From assembly GCF_000282195.1 (NCBI RefSeq), contig NZ_AKJT01000075.1, positions 109,608 to 173,607 on the forward strand: a DNA stretch of 64,000 nucleotides, given 5' to 3'. The notes beneath the pieces were generated by a model. The model was not told the origin of the DNA, made no database searches, and saw only the letters and a program-made list of their open reading frames with translations. This document shows positions 16,936 to 23,638 of the stretch, in pieces (position 1 is the first letter of the stretch; every line of letters begins with the position of its first letter). Source of the stretch: Pseudomonas sp. GM18 (lineage in GTDB: Bacteria > Pseudomonadota > Gammaproteobacteria > Pseudomonadales > Pseudomonadaceae). The position numbers were made by a program, and so were the translations under genes.

Positions 16936-17562
16936 TCACACTAACGCGTTACGTTTTGCCATATCGATGAGTTCAACCAGTGATTTGGCTTTGAGTTTCT
17001 GCATCAGTCGTTTTTTATAGGTGCTGACTGTCTTGTTACTGAGGAACATGCCCTTGGCAATTTCCTTGTTGGTGCGACCTTGGGCAAAAAGTTGTAATAC
17101 CATCAACTCTCGATCATTAACGGACTTGAACAAGTCCAGGTCTGCCCACTGTGCGTCGTCACAACGAACTGGGTTCAAGGCCTCGCTGGGGAAATAGTTG
17201 TAACCTGATAATACTGCTTTGATCGCACTCACCAGTTCACTGAGCTCTTCCTGTTTGCATACATATCCTGATGCACCTGACTGCATGCAGCGAATACCAA
17301 AAAGTTTTGGGCATTGTGCAGTTAACACCAGTGTTTTTAATGGCGTGCTCATTGCGTTGAAACGGGAGAGCACTTCCAGCCCGTCCAGTTTGGGAATGCT
17401 GATGTCGAGGATGATCAGGTCGGGCATGCATTCGCGCACCATCTGCATGGCATCGACGCCATTGTCAGTTTCGCCGACGACTTTGTAACCTTCATGTTCC
17501 AGCAGCATTCGAACAGCAAGGCGGATGACAGGGTGATCGTCGACAATAAAAACGGAGTTCAT
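16936..17562 (-). CDS. NarL/LuxR-type response regulator (BvgA/RocA1-like)
   Basis: 208 residues. N-terminal receiver (FIVDDHPVIRL, phospho-Asp D53 in ILDISIPKLDG) and C-terminal LuxR-type helix-turn-helix (NKEIAKGMFLSNKTVSTYKKRLMQKL). It is the cognate transcription factor for the BvgS-like kinase encoded just downstream. In P. aeruginosa the equivalent RocA1 activates cup fimbrial genes, but no fimbrial genes are in this window. The ATG at 17562 is preferred over an upstream start at 17598 because the receiver family begins right at MNSVFIVDDH. First gene of the operon regulator-kinase-HD-GYP. Confidence 0.87.
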   Translation of the reverse strand: MNSVFIVDDHPVIRLAVRMLLEHEGYKVVGETDNGVDAMQMVRECMPDLIILDISIPKLDGLEVLSRFNAMSTPLKTLVLTAQCPKLFGIRCMQSGASGYVCKQEELSELVSAIKAVLSGYNYFPSEALNPVRCDDAQWADLDLFKSVNDRELMVLQLFAQGRTNKEIAKGMFLSNKTVSTYKKRLMQKLKAKSLVELIDMAKRNALV

Positions 17563-17651
17563 AATCAAATCCCATACGTGCACAAATAAAGCGCGCACCT
17601 TAGCTCAGTAGTTGAGGGGGTGCATGAACTGACAAGCCGATAGCAGCAATA

Positions 17652-17665
17652 TAGGAAAAGTCCTA
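17652..17665. promoter_or_regulatory. Candidate regulator-binding palindrome TAGGA-N4-TCCTA
   Basis: TAGGAAAAGTCCTA lies 90 bases before the start of the BvgA/RocA-like regulator gene. Its left half TAGGAAA is the complement of TTTCCTA, the heptad bound by BvgA in Bordetella (established for BvgA). Binding here by the encoded regulator is inference. A similar TAGGG-N4-CCCTT is at 33593-33606. Confidence 0.35.
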
Positions 17666-17816
17666 CAATTGAAAAAGAAATGGACTACGTACCAACTAGG
17701 TTCTGAATGAGGAAGGGGTAAGGTTTGGATGGTGCAGTCAAGAGGGTAAAAGCGTTGGGTTATAAGTTTTAATCTGTGTTTTGGGTGTGGTTTTAGTGTG
17801 TGGGGATTGGTGTGTT

Positions 17817-18221
17817 TTATTGTGAGGCTAAGGTCAACAAGTTTCTAAAGTCTGATTGTTTCAATGGCTTGATCAAGTAACCCAACAAGGGAAGTCCATG
17901 TTCGTAGGCTACTGTTTTAAGTTTTTCCAGTTCGGCGGATGTCAGGCTGCTCAGCAGTATTGCCTGTCTGATCATTCCCCGGTGGCTGGCGAACTCGATC
18001 AAATCAAGACCGGGAAGGTCGGGCAGGCATTGGTCGCACAGAAGAATATCGAACGGTTGCGCAGCCTTGAGCATTTGTTGCAAGGCGCCTTCGGCACTGT
18101 CAGTGGTGGTCAGCTGGGTGAAGCCGTAACTCTCGAGCAGGTATTGAGTCGCTCTCAGCTGAAACGGATGATCTTCCACCAGCAATATGTGCCAATCGTG
18201 TTTGAGCGTAGGAGTTTTCAT
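17817..18221 (-). CDS. Stand-alone RocR/VieA-type receiver protein
   Basis: 134 residues that are a receiver domain and nothing else. Phosphorylation chemistry is complete: E16/D17, D63 (LLCDQCLPDLPG), S91/S92 and K118 (YLIKPLK). The sequence style (VEDHPFQLRATQYLL, GLPLLGYLIKP) is that of the receiver of RocR/VieA phosphodiesterases. Those continue into an EAL domain, whereas here a stop codon comes directly after the receiver and no EAL coding follows. It lies upstream of, and in the same direction as, the regulator-kinase-HD-GYP operon, 254 bases away. Either a natural single-domain phosphate sink or adaptor, or a truncated RocR. Confidence 0.75.
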   Translation of the reverse strand: MKTPTLKHDWHILLVEDHPFQLRATQYLLESYGFTQLTTTDSAEGALQQMLKAAQPFDILLCDQCLPDLPGLDLIEFASHRGMIRQAILLSSLTSAELEKLKTVAYEHGLPLLGYLIKPLKQSDFRNLLTLASQ

Positions 18222-18332
18222 GCTTCATCTGTCGAGCAGTGGGTGTGCAATTGTTTCGCGAGATGGCCGAACAATCGATCAGTCAGCTCTGCACAAGGTG
18301 TAGGGCGATTCTGTCGATGTTGAAATACAGAT

Positions 18333-18384
18333 GAATGTCGAGACATTCGATCAGCCGTTCAGACGTCGCTGAAGCGGCTGATCG
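18333..18384 (-). terminator. Hairpin pair downstream of dgt
   Basis: Immediately after the dgt stop codon (minus strand) lies a long stem CGATCAGCCG / CGGCTGATCG, extended inward by TTCAG / CTGAA with one unpaired base. Next to it is a perfect palindrome GAATGTC-GA-GACATTC (18333-18348). There is no U-run, so termination is likely by position but not certain. Confidence 0.55.
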
Positions 18385-18392
18385 ATGTGCTG

Positions 18393-19724
18393 TTATCCGT
18401 GGCTTGAACGACCGGTCATTTCCAGCGCCATTTCACCGGCATAGCTGTCGGTCATGCCGGCGATGAAATCAATCATGCGCAAGAAAGAGGTGTGCAAAGG
18501 GCCATGGGGATCGGGTGCATTGTTGCCCAACAGGTCGAGTATGCGCCGGTTCTTGAAGGAGGGCGTACGACCGTTGTGCTGCTCCAGTGCTGCGCCGCAA
18601 AAAGCATTGAGCAGGATTTCCAGGGTGGTGTAGGCGCCGATTTCGTGGAGCGTCTTGCGCTTGTCCTGGAAGATTTTTTTGCGTGCCATGTCCTTGGCAT
18701 TCAAGACGCAGCGTTTGGCCGGGCCATGCATGTGTTCGACAAGGTCGCCCGGCAGCGTGCCGGACAGCAACGCGTCCTGTTGCTCGACAAAGGCTCGGGC
18801 TGCTGCGTTGGTCAGGTGTTCGATGGCTTTGCCCCGCAGAATTGCCAGTTTGCGCCGCCGCGAATCCTGTGGACCGAGCTGGCGATAGGTTTCCGGGAGA
18901 TCGTCGCCCACCAGGTCCAGCAGCAGGGACTCGACTTCGGCGTACTCCAGCAGCTCCATCTCCAGGCCATCTTCCAGATCGATCAGCGCGTAGCAGATGT
19001 CGTCAGCGGCCTCCATCAGATACACCAACGGATGGCGTGCCCAGCGCTGTTCTTCCAGTTGAGGCAGCCCGAGTTTATGCGCAATCTGTTCCAGCAGCGG
19101 CAGTTCGCTCTGGTAGCAGCCGAACTTGTGCTTCTTGTAGCCCAGTGAGTCGGCGTGCCGGGCCGTCCACGGGTATTTCAGGTAGGTGCCCAGGGTGGCA
19201 TAGGTCAGCCGGGTGCCGCCTTCGAACTGATGGTATTCAAGCTGGGTGAGCACCCGGAAACCTTGGGCATTGCCTTCGAAGTTGAGGAAGTCGTTGCGTT
19301 CGGCTTCGCTCATGGCATCCAGCCAGCCACGGCCGGCGGCCTGCTGGAACCAGTGGCGGATCGCGTCTTCGCCAGAGTGGCCGAAGGGTGGATTGCCGAT
19401 GTCATGGGCCAGGCAAGCCGATTGCACCACCATCCCCAGGTCGCTTGGTTCACACCAGTCGGGCAGCGCGCTGCGGATGGTTTCACCGACGCGCATCCCC
19501 AGCGAACGGCCGACGCAGCTGACTTCCAGCGAGTGGGTCAGGCGCGTATGAATGTGATCGTTGCTGGAGACCGGATGGACCTGGGTCTTGCGCCCGAGAC
19601 GGCGAAACGCGCCCGAGAAAATGATCCGGTCGTGGTCTTTATGGAAAGGACTGCGGCCGAGTTCTTCCGGGCTGTGCACAGGTTTTCCGAGGCGTTCGCG
19701 GGTAAGCAGGGTGTGCCAATCCAA
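18393..19724 (-). CDS. dgt: Deoxyguanosinetriphosphate triphosphohydrolase-like protein
   Basis: 443 residues of the HD-superfamily dNTPase family, which hydrolyses dGTP (or other dNTPs) to nucleoside and triphosphate. N-terminal RSPFHKDHDRIIFSGAFRRL, the HD-domain histidines in HTRLTHSLEVS, the HD pair in CLAHDIGNPPFGHSGE, and a second Asp region EAADDICYALIDLEDG are all present. Length fits the shorter (type 2-like) Pseudomonas members rather than the ~505-residue E. coli Dgt. The ATG at 19724 gives the family N-terminus MDWHTLL. Confidence 0.93.
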   Translation of the reverse strand: MDWHTLLTRERLGKPVHSPEELGRSPFHKDHDRIIFSGAFRRLGRKTQVHPVSSNDHIHTRLTHSLEVSCVGRSLGMRVGETIRSALPDWCEPSDLGMVVQSACLAHDIGNPPFGHSGEDAIRHWFQQAAGRGWLDAMSEAERNDFLNFEGNAQGFRVLTQLEYHQFEGGTRLTYATLGTYLKYPWTARHADSLGYKKHKFGCYQSELPLLEQIAHKLGLPQLEEQRWARHPLVYLMEAADDICYALIDLEDGLEMELLEYAEVESLLLDLVGDDLPETYRQLGPQDSRRRKLAILRGKAIEHLTNAAARAFVEQQDALLSGTLPGDLVEHMHGPAKRCVLNAKDMARKKIFQDKRKTLHEIGAYTTLEILLNAFCGAALEQHNGRTPSFKNRRILDLLGNNAPDPHGPLHTSFLRMIDFIAGMTDSYAGEMALEMTGRSSHG

Positions 19725-19791
19725 GGCTGGTTTCTCCGTCAGGTGACTGATCCCCTAGCTTCCCGTTTCGCGCCGGTACCTGCAAGGAGAA

Positions 19792-20955
19792 CTACAACCC
19801 CGCAGCGTCGATATCGATGAGCAGTAGCCGTTCGCCGTTATCGAAAAACTGCCCTGCAGTGAGGCAGTACTGATTGCTGGTGGCATCGCGGTAAGTGTTG
19901 GAAAGCGTCAGACGGCGCTCATCCCAACCTTCGGCCAGCAAGTGATAAAAATAGGGGCGCCATGACCAGTTATGGCCCAGATAGCGGTTATCGGCTTCCC
20001 AGCCGTTGTTGCGCCATTCCAGGTTGGGGGTCAGTTGTGTGCCGTGGCGGTCGCACTGATAAAAACGCAGCAGCCAGGGAAACGCCTGCAATTGCGGCAA
20101 GGCGCTGAGGGGCGCGCCGGCTTGAGCCCAGGCTTGCAGGATGGTCATCAGTTCGCTGAGTTGCTGGCGCATGATCATCAAGCGAGCGCGTTCAGTCAGC
20201 TTTTGCTGAACGTAACGCTGGCGCAGTTGCGCGAAGCGCTCGACAAAGGCGTCGGTGGCGAAGAAATCCGCTTGCGCTCGGGCGAACAGAAAACCCTGTA
20301 CGTAGCGTGAGCCGCACTCCAGGGCAAAATTCAGTTGCGCTTCGGTTTCCACGCCTTCGGCGATGATCCAGCAACCGGTTTTTTCCGCCATTTGTGCCAG
20401 TGCCTTGACCACATCGCTGCTGGGACCGCCCAACGCGGCGGCCTGGAACAGCCGCATGTCGAGCTTGAGAATGTCCGGTTGCAGGGCCAGCACGCGATCG
20501 AGTTGAGAGTAACCGGCACCGAAATCGTCGATGGCGATCCGCGCCCCGGCTTGCCGGTAGCGGGCCACGACTTCAGCCAGACGTTGGCTGTCGCCGCCCA
20601 GTTCGGTGATCTCGAAGACGATTCGCTGCGCATCGACACCATGCCTGCTCAGTTGCTTGAGGCTCGGCAGTACCTGGTCCCGGCGCAAGCGGCTGATCCA
20701 GCGGGGGGAGATGTTCAGGCTGAGAAACCAGTCCGCGGGCGCTTCATGCAGACGGCTCAGGGCGTTGTCGCGAATCTGGCGATCGAGACGTCGCAGGGCG
20801 ATGGCCGGGGTTCGCGGATCGGCGAACAGCGCACCTACCGAGGTCAGTTGACCATCGGCCTGGCGCAGTCGGCCCAGCGCTTCGACACCAGCAATACGGC
20901 CTGTGGCGGTATCGATGAATGGCTGAAAACAGGCGAGCGGTTGCCCGTCGATCAC
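19792..20955 (-). CDS. EAL-domain c-di-GMP phosphodiesterase with C-terminal sensor-like domain
   Basis: 387 residues. An EAL domain occupies about residues 1-245 and keeps the expected catalytic set: E25 (VEALG), N81, E115 or E118, D143-D144 (DDFGAG), K164, E200 and E203 (AEGVETEAQ), Q220. The remaining ~140 residues resemble the PAS/Cache-like C-terminal domain of YkuI-type proteins. There is no membrane segment, so it is cytosolic. The GTG start at 20955 is preceded by AAGGAGG. With the HD-GYP protein 6 kb away, two c-di-GMP hydrolases lie in this neighbourhood; nothing shows that they act together. Confidence 0.85.
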   Translation of the reverse strand: MIDGQPLACFQPFIDTATGRIAGVEALGRLRQADGQLTSVGALFADPRTPAIALRRLDRQIRDNALSRLHEAPADWFLSLNISPRWISRLRRDQVLPSLKQLSRHGVDAQRIVFEITELGGDSQRLAEVVARYRQAGARIAIDDFGAGYSQLDRVLALQPDILKLDMRLFQAAALGGPSSDVVKALAQMAEKTGCWIIAEGVETEAQLNFALECGSRYVQGFLFARAQADFFATDAFVERFAQLRQRYVQQKLTERARLMIMRQQLSELMTILQAWAQAGAPLSALPQLQAFPWLLRFYQCDRHGTQLTPNLEWRNNGWEADNRYLGHNWSWRPYFYHLLAEGWDERRLTLSNTYRDATSNQYCLTAGQFFDNGERLLLIDIDAAGL

Positions 20956-21079
20956 GAGGCCTCCTTAGTAAGGTGTTGTTCTGGATAAAACCTGGTCGCC
21001 AGGTAGGCACGCAGGATCAACCTCTCGATAAAGAGGTTAATCCCGGTGGTATTGCAAGAATGCAGCCAGACAAGACTGC

Positions 21080-21421
21080 TTAGTCTTTGCGCGAAGCGCT
21101 CTGCATGACCAGCTTGATCAGTGGCCCCAATGCAGCGCCCAGGCTAACCAGCTTGGTCAGGCTGCCGATACCGCTGCCCTTGGCACCCTTGCCGGTCAGA
21201 AAGCCTAACCCGATCACGGCAGCGATGCCCCAGAGCGGGGCGTGTTTGATGCCGAAACTGTCTTGCAGGTTTTGCGTCATGCCACGTACCCGTTGCAGGG
21301 GCTGCAGCAGATGTTGGGATTCGTGGCGAATTTCCTGGCGATGCATTTCCATGCGCAGGCGGATCAGCGCCTTGCGCATTTCCGTGCGTGAACTGTTACT
21401 GGGAAGTTCAGGCAGGTTCAT
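21080..21421 (-). CDS. YqjK-like small membrane-associated protein
   Basis: 113 residues. A charged helical N-terminal half (RKALIRLRMEMHRQEIRHES) is followed by a Gly-rich hydrophobic stretch (GIAAVIGLGFLTGKG) and a second hydrophobic segment. It occupies the third position of a yqjD-yqjE-yqjK-like triplet and overlaps the YqjE-like gene by ATGA. Function in the family is not established; the partner YqjD-type proteins associate with ribosomes at the membrane in stationary phase in E. coli. Confidence 0.65.
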   Translation of the reverse strand: MNLPELPSNSSRTEMRKALIRLRMEMHRQEIRHESQHLLQPLQRVRGMTQNLQDSFGIKHAPLWGIAAVIGLGFLTGKGAKGSGIGSLTKLVSLGAALGPLIKLVMQSASRKD

Positions 21422-21807
21422 GGCAACAGGCGCTCCCGATCGTTGGCCAGCTCTTCCAGAGTGCCATGGAAGGGCGAGGATTCATCGAAAATCGCCGCCC
21501 TCAAGCGCATCGCGCAGAACAACGCAGCGAAGGTGTAGAACACACAGAGCCCGATGATCGCCGCCAGGCGATAGGTGTCCCAAAACAGGATCAACACCAG
21601 CGTCGACAACCCCACCAGCAACAACAAGGCAAAGACCAGCGTCAGGCCCGCAAACAGCAACAGGCTTACGGTGCGTGCTTTTTGCTCCTGCAGTTCGATG
21701 CCGAACAGTTCGACATGGCTGTGCAGCAATCCAAGAAACGCAGCACCCAGGCGCCGCGATGAAGAGCGGGTGCCCGTCGTGGACGAGCCGGATTCATCGA
21801 TTGCCAT
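21418..21807 (-). CDS. YqjE-like phage-holin-family membrane protein
   Basis: 129 residues with two adjacent membrane segments (VSLLLFAGLTLVFALLLLVG and TYRLAAIIGLCVFYTFAALF) behind an amphipathic N-terminal helix, the pattern of the YqjE / Actino-holin III group. It begins one base after the stop codon of the DUF883 gene and overlaps the next start by ATGA, so the three genes form one tightly coupled operon. Despite the family name, there is no sign of phage genes here. Confidence 0.75.
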   Translation of the reverse strand: MAIDESGSSTTGTRSSSRRLGAAFLGLLHSHVELFGIELQEQKARTVSLLLFAGLTLVFALLLLVGLSTLVLILFWDTYRLAAIIGLCVFYTFAALFCAMRLRAAIFDESSPFHGTLEELANDRERLLP

Positions 21808-21808
21808 A

Positions 21809-22123
21809 TCAGCGCCGAGTGGCCAGCAGACCAATCAGGAAACCCACGCCGGCTGCAATCCCGACCGATTGCCATGGGTTGGCCTGGACGTAATCTTCCG
21901 TGGCGGCGACAGCCGCTTTGCCGCGCTCTTGCAGGGCGTCTTCGGTCAGCTTCAGGGTTTCCCGGGCACGCAGCAGGCTGTCGCGGATCTGTTCGCGCAG
22001 CTCATCGGCCTGATCACCGGCCAGGGAGGCGGTGTGTTCCAGCAACCGCTCGGTGTCGCTGACCAGTGTCTGAAAATCTTCCATCAGAATTTCTTGAGCA
22101 GTCTTTGCCTTGATGCGTGCCAT
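21809..22123 (-). CDS. DUF883 family protein (ElaB/YqjD-like)
   Basis: 104 residues: a long charged helix followed by the C-terminal membrane anchor NPWQSVGIAAGVGFLIGLL ending in Arg-Arg, the signature of ElaB/YqjD/YgaM proteins. In E. coli these are stationary-phase, tail-anchored proteins that bind ribosomes. The ATG at 22123 follows a CGGAG ribosome site; the longer frame to 22201 lacks one. First gene of the three-gene operon and divergent from the ammonium transporter. Confidence 0.85.
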   Translation of the reverse strand: MARIKAKTAQEILMEDFQTLVSDTERLLEHTASLAGDQADELREQIRDSLLRARETLKLTEDALQERGKAAVAATEDYVQANPWQSVGIAAGVGFLIGLLATRR

Positions 22124-22428
22124 TGGTGATCTCCGTAAGTGGCTTCTGAAGCGTTCGAGTATGAGCCTTGCGCGAAGGTTCAGTACAAATGAGTGGTACA
22201 ACTTTTGCTACGTCGTGGTGCGTCAGCCGGCGCTATTGCGCTGTTGCCGGGCATGATTTCAGGAAACCCCTGACTCAAACAATTAAAACTCGCGCAGAGG
22301 CGGCGGTCTTGTGCGCCAAAGTGGTTCGTCCGAGTCAGCGTTGCGGTCCGGGTGAGCTGCAACTTGGTGCGCCGGCCATCTGCGCGAACTGCTTTGGTGC
22401 TTTTTTCAGCCTTCAGGTCTGCCAATCC
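22124..22428. other. Divergent intergenic region, DUF883 operon / ammonium transporter
   Basis: No gene. The frame of the transporter is open back to 22168, but there is no supported start before 22429. It holds a candidate sigma-54 promoter at 22194-22209 and, between that and the gene, a leader of about 200 bases without an obvious strong hairpin. No clear NtrC pair was seen. Confidence 0.5.
22194..22209 (+). promoter_or_regulatory. Candidate sigma-54 promoter for the ammonium transporter
   Basis: TGGTAC-N5-TTGCT, with GG and GC exactly ten bases apart as required for the -24/-12 elements; one mismatch to TGGCAC. Nitrogen-regulated amt genes commonly use sigma-54 with NtrC, which makes the match plausible. 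The distance of ~220 bases to the ATG is long. Confidence 0.45.
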
Positions 22429-23637
22429 ATGGAAAATCTGCAAAGTGCTGTGGACAGTCTGGTCCATAGCTCCAACACGTTGTTCATCCTTATCGGTGCG
22501 GTCATGGTCCTGGCCATGCACGCCGGTTTCGCCTTTCTTGAGGTCGGTACGGTTCGCCAAAAGAACCAGGTCAACGCCTTGTCGAAGATCCTCAGCGACT
22601 TCGCCATTTCGACCCTGGCCTACTTCTTTATAGGCTATTGGATTTCCTACGGGGTCAGTTTCATGCAACCGGCGGCGGTGATCACCGCCGACCATGGCTA
22701 TGGGCTGGTGAAGTTTTTCTTTCTGCTGACCTTTGCCGCAGCGATACCGGCGATCATTTCCGGAGGCATCGCCGAGCGCGCCCGGTTCGTCCCGCAGTTG
22801 TGCGCGACGGCGCTGATCGTGGCGTTTATCTACCCCTTCTTCGAAGGTGTGGTCTGGAACGGCAACTTCGGTCTGCAAGCCTGGTTGCTGGAACGTTTTG
22901 GCGCCAGTTTCCATGACTTCGCCGGCTCTGTGGTGGTTCACGCCATGGGCGGCTGGCTGGCACTCGCGGCGGTGTTGCTGCTGGGGCCGAGGCAAGGTCG
23001 TTATCGCGACGGACGACTGGTGGCATTCGCGCCGTCGAGCATTCCCTTTCTGGCGTTGGGGTCGTGGATCCTGATCGTCGGCTGGTTCGGCTTCAACGTG
23101 ATGAGCGCCCAAACCCTGCAAGGGGTCAGCGGGTTGGTGGCGGTGAATTCGTTGATGGCCATGGTCGGCGGCACGGTGGCGGCATTGATCGTCGGGCGCA
23201 ATGACCCGGGCTTTCTGCATAACGGCCCGTTGGCCGGGCTGGTGGCGATCTGCGCCGGCTCGGATCTGATGCACCCGGTGGGCGCATTGGTGACCGGCGC
23301 CATCGCCGGGGCACTGTTTGTCTGGTGCTTTACCGCGGCTCAAGGCAAATGGCGTATCGACGATGTGCTGGGTGTCTGGCCTTTGCATGGGCTGTGTGGT
23401 GTCTGGGGCGGGATCGCTTGCGGCATCTTCGGGCAAACCGCTTTGGGTGGTTTGGGGGGCGTGAGCCTGATCAGTCAGTTGATCGGCACTTCTTTGGGGG
23501 TAGTCGTGGCGCTGGCCGGTGGTTTTGCCGTGTATGGCGCGATCAAGGCGGTCCATGGTCTACGCCTGAGTCAGGAAGAAGAGTATTACGGCGCGGACTT
23601 GTCGGTGCACAAGATCGGCGCCGTGAGCCAGGATTGA
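22429..23637 (+). CDS. Ammonium transporter (Amt family)
   Basis: 402 residues with about eleven membrane segments, N-terminus outside. Both histidines of the conduction pore are present: VVVHAMGGWLAL and WPLHGLCGVWG. The entry motif FAFLEVGTVRQKNQVN and the loop DFAGSVVVH are Amt signatures. It imports ammonium/ammonia when nitrogen is scarce. No glnK gene is adjacent, unlike the usual glnK-amtB pair, so this is probably a second amt copy. The ATG at 22429 is chosen by alignment to the family (MENLQSAVDSLV). It converges on the antiporter with one base between stop codons. Confidence 0.9.
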   Translation: MENLQSAVDSLVHSSNTLFILIGAVMVLAMHAGFAFLEVGTVRQKNQVNALSKILSDFAISTLAYFFIGYWISYGVSFMQPAAVITADHGYGLVKFFFLLTFAAAIPAIISGGIAERARFVPQLCATALIVAFIYPFFEGVVWNGNFGLQAWLLERFGASFHDFAGSVVVHAMGGWLALAAVLLLGPRQGRYRDGRLVAFAPSSIPFLALGSWILIVGWFGFNVMSAQTLQGVSGLVAVNSLMAMVGGTVAALIVGRNDPGFLHNGPLAGLVAICAGSDLMHPVGALVTGAIAGALFVWCFTAAQGKWRIDDVLGVWPLHGLCGVWGGIACGIFGQTALGGLGGVSLISQLIGTSLGVVVALAGGFAVYGAIKAVHGLRLSQEEEYYGADLSVHKIGAVSQD

Positions 23638-23638
23638 A

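Noticed and set aside
17592..17624. TTAGCTCAGTAGTTGAG, resembling a tRNA D-arm
   Set aside because: No acceptor stem, anticodon or T-arm follows at the right distance. It is better read as a simple hairpin with GCACC / GGTGC arms in the promoter region of the regulator gene.
21418..21807. Phage-holin-family gene as a sign of prophage
   Set aside because: It belongs to the chromosomal yqjD-yqjE-yqjK-type operon, with no other phage gene nearby.
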